Source: an uncultured Alteromonadaceae bacterium
GTDB taxonomy: Bacteria > Pseudomonadota > Gammaproteobacteria > Enterobacterales > Alteromonadaceae
DNA: 47,835 bases
Direction: 5' to 3'
Assembly (NCBI GenBank): GCA_938085045.1
Contig: CALKGI010000095.1
Span: 1-47,835, forward strand
The notes under the pieces are model-generated. The model saw only the letters and a list, made by a program, of their open reading frames with translations. It searched no databases and was not told the origin of the DNA. Shown here piece after piece: positions 41,560-47,835 of this stretch (the stretch's first letter is position 1; every line of letters starts with the position of its first letter). Both the position numbers and the translations under genes were made by a program.

Positions 41560-41904
41560 TGTTATGTTCCTTTCAATTTTCTTGGGGGAGTCGTTTGGGG
41601 GTGTACAGACAAAATGCACTGCTTTTGTCTGTTGAGTTGACTAGGTAATAAAACCTGCCAAAACTAGCTTAACTGTAGTTTACTAGCCGCCGTTGTGCAC
41701 CTGTATTTGATATGTTTTCATCGGGAGGGTGCTGATTAGTCAAAACAATAATATTTGCTGCAATCTGTTATAAGATATCCGTAGACAAAGGTTCTGTCAG
41801 GATAAAGTGTGTGCGGCTAATAGTCTGGATTTACCTAGGGGCATAGACTATTCTAATTGCTGTTTTCTTTGGGTTGTTATCATCAGATATTAGGAATATA
41901 TTTC
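41560..41904. other. Divergent intergenic region
   Basis: A 345-base region between the LigA-like gene (minus) and the phytanoyl-CoA dioxygenase-family gene (plus). It must hold both promoters, but no palindrome, repeat or ORF stands out. Confidence 0.45.
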
Positions 41905-42753
41905 ATGGCGAACAAGCAGGGCCTACTGACAGCTGAGCAGATAGCACATTTTGATAAACGCGGTTATTTGCACTTATCTGACGTTGTGCCCCCATCTATG
42001 CTGGCTATGCTCAAAGAGCACACACAAACGGCTTGCCAAGACGGGTATAACGCACTTAAAACCAACAGCGTTGACCCAGATTATCGTTTTCATTTGGCGC
42101 TTTTTAAAACGTTCTTGTATCGAATTACCAACTTCCATCGTCATGTCAATTGGGCATCGTTGGCAGTGCTGGGTTTACCCGCGCTGCACAATGTTGTGCG
42201 CAGCCTTTGTGGTGATGATTATCTCAATACTGTGGATATGTTGTTACTCAAACATAACAAAGATGGTCTGGATTTACCTTGGCATCAAGACCTCATATAC
42301 CCCAGTGAGCGTTACAGGATGCTGACCATTGGTTTATACCTTGAGTCGACGCAAGCTGATGATGGTACCTTGAAGTTGATCCCCGGGAGCCAATATCAAT
42401 GCCAGGATATTGATGCAATGATAGCCCAAGCTGATGATACAGTTGTTGAAGTTGTAGCAAAAGCTGGTGATATGGTGATCCATAACCCCATGCTGGTGCA
42501 TTGGTCTGATAGGCTGCGACATCAATCTATTCGCCGCACGCTTTATTACGAATTTTGTCCAATGGCATTAATTACTGAACGAAATTGGACACAAGATGCG
42601 ATTCAAAATCGCCGTGATCTAATGAGCGCTGCCAGCAAAATTTACCACAACAGCCAGAGCCAGCTTGACACAACTCAAAGATACTATCAGCATCCGCCTC
42701 CCCCTGAAAAAGCCCATTTTTCTCGTGCTTTTATCAAATCACTTAAAGGCTGA
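41905..42753 (+). CDS. Phytanoyl-CoA dioxygenase (PhyH) family protein
   Basis: A 282-residue Fe(II)/2-oxoglutarate-dependent oxygenase. ATG 41905 (MANKQGLLTAEQIAHFDKRG) is used because AGGA lies nine bases upstream. The iron ligands are visible: H127 and D129 in LPWHQDLIYP, and H199 in MLVHWSDRLRHQSIRRTLYY, whose Arg residues (about 210) would bind 2-oxoglutarate. The N-terminal FDKRGYLHLSDVVPPSML is the family's usual start, and the GSQY element (LKLIPGSQYQ) follows the core. It should hydroxylate or otherwise oxidise a small molecule; the substrate is unknown. The short C-terminal tail is Pro-rich (HPPPPEKAHF). Confidence 0.9.
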   Translation: MANKQGLLTAEQIAHFDKRGYLHLSDVVPPSMLAMLKEHTQTACQDGYNALKTNSVDPDYRFHLALFKTFLYRITNFHRHVNWASLAVLGLPALHNVVRSLCGDDYLNTVDMLLLKHNKDGLDLPWHQDLIYPSERYRMLTIGLYLESTQADDGTLKLIPGSQYQCQDIDAMIAQADDTVVEVVAKAGDMVIHNPMLVHWSDRLRHQSIRRTLYYEFCPMALITERNWTQDAIQNRRDLMSAASKIYHNSQSQLDTTQRYYQHPPPPEKAHFSRAFIKSLKG

Positions 42754-42856
42754 CCAATATCAATCCTTTAGGGTGTTATGTAACCAAAATGGATGTACTA
42801 GTACTGAATTTTTTACTATACTTTAACAAAATCTCTCAACGTTTTTATCCTATCTT

Positions 42857-45800
42857 TTGAAATTCCGATTGTTGTTGTTGCTCATGTTGATCCCATACGC
42901 TGCGGCATCCTTACCACCACCTGCATCACTGCGCGTAGACAATTTGGGTGTAAATGACGGCTTATCTCAATATTCTGTGAATGATATTGTTTTGGGAAAA
43001 GATGGTTTTTTATGGATAGCGACCTACGAAGGCTTAAATCGATATGACGGTTATTCATTTGAGCATTTTCAGCATGACCCAGATAAAGCAGGAGGATTGC
43101 AAGGCAACGTTATTACAGTTTTGCACGTCGATAAATTGGGCAATTTATGGGTTGGCTCAAGAGGCGGAGGGTTACATCGCTATTTACCGCAATCAAAACA
43201 ATTCATAAATTTTCAACCTGCCAACAATAACCCAAACAGCTTGAGTCATGATGATGTCAGGGCAATTGCTTCAGATGACAAGGGCAACCTCTGGATTGGC
43301 ACCTGGGGCGGCGGACTTAGTCATTATAACGTTAAACAGCAACAATTTACCCACTATAGACATGACCCCAATGTTCTAAACAGCCTGAGCGATGATAGAG
43401 TGACGGCGTTATTGGTTGACACTAATGGTTTGATTTGGATAGGTTCCGAAAAAAATGGGTTAAGTCAATACAATCCTACAACCGGCTTATTTTCTTTTTA
43501 TAAACCCAACCCACTAGACGCTAACAGTTTGAGCCACCGAACGGTACAGGCGCTTTTAGAAGATGATGAAGGGGCTATTTGGGTTGGCACATTGTCTGGG
43601 TTAAATCGATTGGATGTGAACACCGGTCTTTTTCAGCAATACCTGCCAAAACCATCAGATAGCTTTAGTTTAAGTCACCGAGATATCCGAGCATTATTTA
43701 AAGACGAAAATGATTCGATTTGGATAGGCACCAGCGGTGGCGGGTTGAATGTCTATGTAAAAAAACAACAACGCTTTTTACGTTATAGTCACGACCCTTT
43801 GGTGTCCAGCAGCCTGACGGATCAAGATATTCGAGCCATACACGGCGATGGTAAAGGCATGTTGTGGACCGGATTTTTTGCAGCGGGCCTTGATAAAATC
43901 GACTTGAGTATTTCAAGGTTTGGGCATGAGAATCATCAAGGCAGCCAACCAGGCAGTGTTGGCGGGCGGTTAGTTCTGTCATTTCAAGAAGATGATAATG
44001 GTAATTTATATATAGGCACGGCAAAGGGGCTTAGCTTGTTAAAGCGTGGCAGCAATTCATATGAGCACATGACCCACCAGCCAGACAACTTGAACAGTTT
44101 GTCTCATTCTAGAGTTAATGCCATTATGGCTACATCGCCCAATCAAATCTGGTTTGGCACCGCAGGAGGGCTTGATTTATATAACCCCTCAACTAAGCAG
44201 ATGCAACATTTCAAACATGACCCGCTCAACCCGCAGAGTATTTCCCATGATTCTATAAGAACACTGTTTCAAGACAGTGCCGACATTTTATGGATAGGCA
44301 CAGCAGAAGGAGGACTGAATCAATTAGACGTGGCTTCAGAGCAGGTTAAACGTTTCAAGCATATTCCCGGCGACCCCTTAAGTTTAAGCAGTGATGACGT
44401 GCTTGCTATCCATCGTGATAGTTACAATACGCTTTGGGTTGGTACATGGCAGGGACTTAATCGCCTTGATGAAAAAACGGGAAAATTTAAACGTTATGTA
44501 TACAATGACAAAGTATTGAACAGTTTAAGTAATGATTTAATACTTGATATTATGGAGACCAAAAGTGGTCAACTTTGGGTTTCAACCTATGGTGGTGGAA
44601 TCAATTTATATCGACGTGAAACTGATGATTTTACACACTTCGATACCAGCAACGGTTTAGCCAACAACTCTGTTTATGGGGCTTTAGAGGATCAAAAAGG
44701 CCGCTTATGGATGAGTACAAATAAAGGGATCTCTAGGTTTGATCCCAAGACCAACTCATTTCGCAATTTTAATGAAAAAGACGGCCTACAGGGCAATGAA
44801 TTCACCTCAGGGGCTTTTTATACCAACAATAAAGGAGAAATGTTTTTTGGTGGCACCAACGGCTTTAATCGTTTTAATCCTTTGGATATCACCCCAAAAA
44901 CAAACCCGCCTGTTGTGAGGTTAACCGACCTGCTGTTGTATAACAAAAGAGTGCCCATCAAAGAATCTAAAGACCCAAGTGTGCACGGATACTGGCTGCC
45001 CAAGGCGATAAATTACTTAGATGCTTTAACGTTAAGTCACGAACAAGACTTAATAACCTTTGAATTCTCGGCGTTGGATTTAGCCAATTCAATGAAAAAT
45101 CAGTACGCTTACAAACTGGATGGTGTAGATAAAGATTGGATTTATACAGACGCCCGCAATCGACGAGCCACTTATACCCATCTATCTCCTGGCAGCTACA
45201 GGTTACAAGTGAAAGCTAGCAACTCTGCTGGGTATTGGAATGAGCAAGGGGTTTCAGTTGCAGTGCACATAGAATCTCCGCCTTGGGCAACTTGGTGGGC
45301 ACGGTCTTTGTACGTGTTGATTATAGTGGCTGTTGTAGCGCTTTATATGCGGGCACAACGGTTAAAGGTCGAACAGGCCAACTCTATCAACCAGCAACTG
45401 CAAAAGGTCGATAGACTAAAAGACGAATTTTTGGCCAATACTTCACACGAATTGCGTACACCGCTCAATGGTATTATTGGACTGGCGGAGTCATTGTTGG
45501 ATGGGGTGGCGGGTCAGTTGCCAGATAAAGCCAATCATAATCTAACCATGGTTGTGGCAAGTGGTAAACGCCTAGCGAATCTGGTAAATGATATTCTTGA
45601 TTTTTCAAAGTTGAAAAATCGTCATTTACAATTGCACACTCGGCCTACAGATTTGCACATTTTGGCTGAGATTGTTATTTCTTTGTCATCGCCTTTGCTC
45701 AAAGGTAAATCGCTTGAATTGCACAATAACATACCTAAAGAATTTCCTGCGGCTCAAGCTGATGAGGGGCGATTGCAACAAATATTGCATAACCTAATAG

Positions 45801-47422
45801 GCAATGCCATCAAGTTTAGTGATGCTGGAAAAATCACAGTATCGGCGACCGAACAACACAATAAACTTAAAATTAGTATCACAGATAACGGTATTGGCAT
45901 CGAAAAAGACAAGTTTGCGACACTCTTTGATTCTTTTGAACAAGTTGAAGGGCACAGCGAACTCGGCTATAGCGGCACGGGTTTGGGCTTATCTGTCTCA
46001 AAACAATTGGTGGAGTTGCATGGTGGCACAATAGCGGTTGAGTCTGAATTTGGTCAAGGGTCAACATTTAGCTTTTCTTTGCCTCTGGCCGAAGAAAAAC
46101 CTATGCCTGATGTTCACAGTGGTCAAACGGTGTCTCGGCTGCACTTTCTTGAAGAGACTATCTTACCGCCTGCTAAGACTAACGATGAGGGCAGCCAATA
46201 TAATATTTTGCTGGTCGATGATGAGCCAATCAATAGGCAGGTATTACACGACCATCTATCGGTAGAAAATTATCGATTGTTCAATGCATCTGACGGTGAG
46301 CAGGCACTAAAGATCATTAATGAAAACGGCCCTTTTGATTTGATTTTACTAGATATCATGATGCCTAAAATTTCGGGTTATGAAGTTTGCACCAGATTGC
46401 GTGATACCTATCCAGCCAAAGACTTACCGGTGATATTTTTAACCGCCAAAAACCAAGTCACCGATTTGGTGCAAAGCTTTGCTGTGGGGGGTAACGATTA
46501 TCTCAGCAAGCCTGTGAGCAAACCCGAACTGCTGGCAAGGGTCGCTACCCATCTGAAATTTCTGGATATCAACCGTAACTTGGAACAAAAAGTAACTGAA
46601 CGCACTTTAGCGTTGCAACAAAAAAACAAAGAGATAATAGAGACTCAGCAACAACTGGTGCAGTCCGAAAAAATGGCTTCATTGGGTACACTCACCAAAG
46701 GTGTGGCCCATGAAATCAATAATCCCACCAACTTTGTTCATGTTAGTGCGCAAAACCTGAAAGTTGATTTGGCACTTTTTCAACAGTTTTTGTTGGAGTT
46801 GGCGGGTGAAGATGCCGATGACGACATTATTACAAGCTTGCGTCAACGGTTTATCCCCTTAAATGAACACTTGAAAACCATAAAAAAGGGCACTTCTAGA
46901 ATCAAAGTCATTGTTCAGGACTTAAGGACTTTTACTCAACTTGATTGTGCCGATCAACAAATTATCAAGATCACCGATTTACTACAATCGATAGTCAATG
47001 TGGTGCAGAACCAATGTTTGGAAGTGGCGCAGTTAGTCACTGACTTTGACACCGTGCCAGCTATATATTGTTATCCAGCAGAGCTTAATCAGGTGTTTAT
47101 GAATTTAATCCTCAATGCTTGCGATGCCATTAAAGAAAAACAACAGCGCACACAGTCGAAGAGCCAAGGACAAATAACCATTGGTTGCCAGTGTCTTGAT
47201 GGCACTGTTGAAATTTCTATTGAAGACAACGGCTGTGGTATGACTGCTGAGATCAAAAACAAAATCTTCGAACCTTTTTTTACCACCAAAGATGTTGGTG
47301 AAGGTACTGGGCTAGGTTTATCTATTGCATTTGGTATTGTGAAAAAACACAAAGGACAGATGCTTGTTGAGTCTGAAGTGGGCGTAGGGTCGGTGTTACG
47401 AGTGCGATTACCTCAGGGGTGA
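42857..47422 (+). CDS. Hybrid two-component sensor with double propeller and two kinase cores
   Basis: A 1521-residue protein. TTG 42857 is chosen since it keeps the KFR n-region of the signal peptide ([13 protein letters not shown]); no good Shine-Dalgarno is seen. About 14 reg_prop repeats (WIGT.GGGL type, residues 30-690) make two 7-bladed propellers, then a Y_Y_Y domain (about 700-805) and one membrane helix (about 815-833). Inside the cell: HisKA with H864 ([12 protein letters not shown]), HATPase_c ([19 protein letters not shown]), a receiver with D1166 ([13 protein letters not shown]), a coiled coil, a second HisKA with H1285 ([11 protein letters not shown]) and a second HATPase_c ([14 protein letters not shown]). 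Such sensors often detect polysaccharide fragments; the ligand is unknown here. Confidence 0.93.
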   Translation: MKFRLLLLLMLIPYAAASLPPPASLRVDNLGVNDGLSQYSVNDIVLGKDGFLWIATYEGLNRYDGYSFEHFQHDPDKAGGLQGNVITVLHVDKLGNLWVGSRGGGLHRYLPQSKQFINFQPANNNPNSLSHDDVRAIASDDKGNLWIGTWGGGLSHYNVKQQQFTHYRHDPNVLNSLSDDRVTALLVDTNGLIWIGSEKNGLSQYNPTTGLFSFYKPNPLDANSLSHRTVQALLEDDEGAIWVGTLSGLNRLDVNTGLFQQYLPKPSDSFSLSHRDIRALFKDENDSIWIGTSGGGLNVYVKKQQRFLRYSHDPLVSSSLTDQDIRAIHGDGKGMLWTGFFAAGLDKIDLSISRFGHENHQGSQPGSVGGRLVLSFQEDDNGNLYIGTAKGLSLLKRGSNSYEHMTHQPDNLNSLSHSRVNAIMATSPNQIWFGTAGGLDLYNPSTKQMQHFKHDPLNPQSISHDSIRTLFQDSADILWIGTAEGGLNQLDVASEQVKRFKHIPGDPLSLSSDDVLAIHRDSYNTLWVGTWQGLNRLDEKTGKFKRYVYNDKVLNSLSNDLILDIMETKSGQLWVSTYGGGINLYRRETDDFTHFDTSNGLANNSVYGALEDQKGRLWMSTNKGISRFDPKTNSFRNFNEKDGLQGNEFTSGAFYTNNKGEMFFGGTNGFNRFNPLDITPKTNPPVVRLTDLLLYNKRVPIKESKDPSVHGYWLPKAINYLDALTLSHEQDLITFEFSALDLANSMKNQYAYKLDGVDKDWIYTDARNRRATYTHLSPGSYRLQVKASNSAGYWNEQGVSVAVHIESPPWATWWARSLYVLIIVAVVALYMRAQRLKVEQANSINQQLQKVDRLKDEFLANTSHELRTPLNGIIGLAESLLDGVAGQLPDKANHNLTMVVASGKRLANLVNDILDFSKLKNRHLQLHTRPTDLHILAEIVISLSSPLLKGKSLELHNNIPKEFPAAQADEGRLQQILHNLIGNAIKFSDAGKITVSATEQHNKLKISITDNGIGIEKDKFATLFDSFEQVEGHSELGYSGTGLGLSVSKQLVELHGGTIAVESEFGQGSTFSFSLPLAEEKPMPDVHSGQTVSRLHFLEETILPPAKTNDEGSQYNILLVDDEPINRQVLHDHLSVENYRLFNASDGEQALKIINENGPFDLILLDIMMPKISGYEVCTRLRDTYPAKDLPVIFLTAKNQVTDLVQSFAVGGNDYLSKPVSKPELLARVATHLKFLDINRNLEQKVTERTLALQQKNKEIIETQQQLVQSEKMASLGTLTKGVAHEINNPTNFVHVSAQNLKVDLALFQQFLLELAGEDADDDIITSLRQRFIPLNEHLKTIKKGTSRIKVIVQDLRTFTQLDCADQQIIKITDLLQSIVNVVQNQCLEVAQLVTDFDTVPAIYCYPAELNQVFMNLILNACDAIKEKQQRTQSKSQGQITIGCQCLDGTVEISIEDNGCGMTAEIKNKIFEPFFTTKDVGEGTGLGLSIAFGIVKKHKGQMLVESEVGVGSVLRVRLPQG

Positions 47423-47447
47423 TTGCACTGCGTAACAAGTCAGCTGC

Positions 47448-47835
47448 TTAAGAAATAGGGCTGTTGTCGAATTTTTTAATATTGGCTACCACCCGCCCCA
47501 AATGCTCACTGTAATTCTCTAGCGACTGCGTCCGGCTGGTTGCATTAAGTGAAGCAGGCCCATGAACAAAATGAGGCGCAGCAATTTCCATTTGCATATA
47601 TCCGAATACCTCGTTGGCTATGGTGGTGATTTTGTCTAAGTAATACTGGCATTCAGCTTCGTTAGCGGCGCCACCTGTGGTGACCGACAGCAAGAGTTGT
47701 TTGCCTGCTAATTGTTTGGCTGGGCCATAGGCAAAACCATATGAGCAAACGCGCTCAATCCAGCCTTTTAATATTGCCGGAAAACTGCCCCACCAAATTG
47801 GAAATTGCAGTACAACCAAGTCTGCTTGTCGCAAT
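47448..47835 (-). CDS. NAD(P)H-dependent oxidoreductase, flavodoxin-like fold, 5' part cut by the window edge
   Basis: The C-terminal 129 codons of a KefF/MdaB/YwrO-like quinone reductase. LVVLQFPIWWGSFPAILKGWI is the signature that binds the flavin ring; then ERVCSYGFAYG, GKQLLLSVTTGGAA and the C-terminal APHFVHGP. The N-terminal FMN/FAD phosphate-binding strand lies outside the window. These enzymes reduce quinones by two electrons with NAD(P)H in the cytoplasm. It converges with the hybrid sensor gene, 25 bases away, with no terminator visible between them. Confidence 0.88.
   Translation of the reverse strand, partial: LRQADLVVLQFPIWWGSFPAILKGWIERVCSYGFAYGPAKQLAGKQLLLSVTTGGAANEAECQYYLDKITTIANEVFGYMQMEIAAPHFVHGPASLNATSRTQSLENYSEHLGRVVANIKKFDNSPIS

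Overview
This window looks like chromosome of a marine gammaproteobacterium, most likely of the Alteromonadales type. The grounds are moderate to low GC and several conserved gammaproteobacterial gene orders: slyX/fkpA/yheV/yheS, rsd-hemE, pilA-pilB-pilC-pilD-coaE-zapD-yacG, and nadC/ampD-ampE/pdhR-aceE-aceF-lpd. A hybrid two-component sensor with propeller repeats and a TonB-dependent receptor linked to an EAL/HDOD gene fit a marine heterotroph. No rRNA, tRNA, CRISPR array, prophage or intact insertion sequence was seen.

Layout. 1-3.6 kb: a TonB-dependent receptor followed by a truncated EAL/HDOD signalling gene (minus), then two small secreted proteins, one of them a 56-residue cysteine-rich peptide. 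3.6-8.6 kb: comM, preceded by a CTCTT pentanucleotide repeat; an unrecognised 405-residue protein behind a leader rich in hairpins; a TonB-like energy transducer; and a small DNA-binding-like protein. 8.9-13.1 kb: an HD-GYP response regulator overlapping a BvgS-like hybrid kinase. 13.2-20.3 kb: yheV, yheS, a DUF2390 gene, slyX, a WD40 lipoprotein, fkpA, rsd and hemE. 20.3-26.6 kb: the type IV pilus operon with coaE, zapD and yacG, and a perfect CRP palindrome upstream of pilA. 26.8-38.7 kb: nadC, a membrane-anchored retropepsin-like protein, ampD, ampE, an AAA ATPase inserted between ampE and pdhR, and then the pyruvate dehydrogenase operon with a clear PdhR operator. 38.7-47.8 kb: hairpin repeat elements, an unknown cysteine-motif protein, a TetR regulator, a 775-bp intergenic region with two CRP-like sites, a small ORF, a LigA-like small protein, a phytanoyl-CoA dioxygenase-family protein, a 1521-residue hybrid sensor kinase with two kinase cores, and a truncated flavodoxin-fold oxidoreductase.

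How the parts fit together. Most of the window is housekeeping: pyruvate oxidation under PdhR, NAD and CoA synthesis, haem, peptidoglycan recycling, pilus assembly and periplasmic folding. Accessory material sits at identifiable breaks in this backbone. The clearest is 29998-31592, where an AAA ATPase with a C-terminal nuclease-like domain and its own pair of tandem inverted repeats interrupts the conserved ampE-pdhR junction. Other accessory spots are the small secreted ORFs around 3.0-3.9 kb, the structured leader at 5.59-5.70 kb, and the regulatory region at 40.3-41.3 kb.
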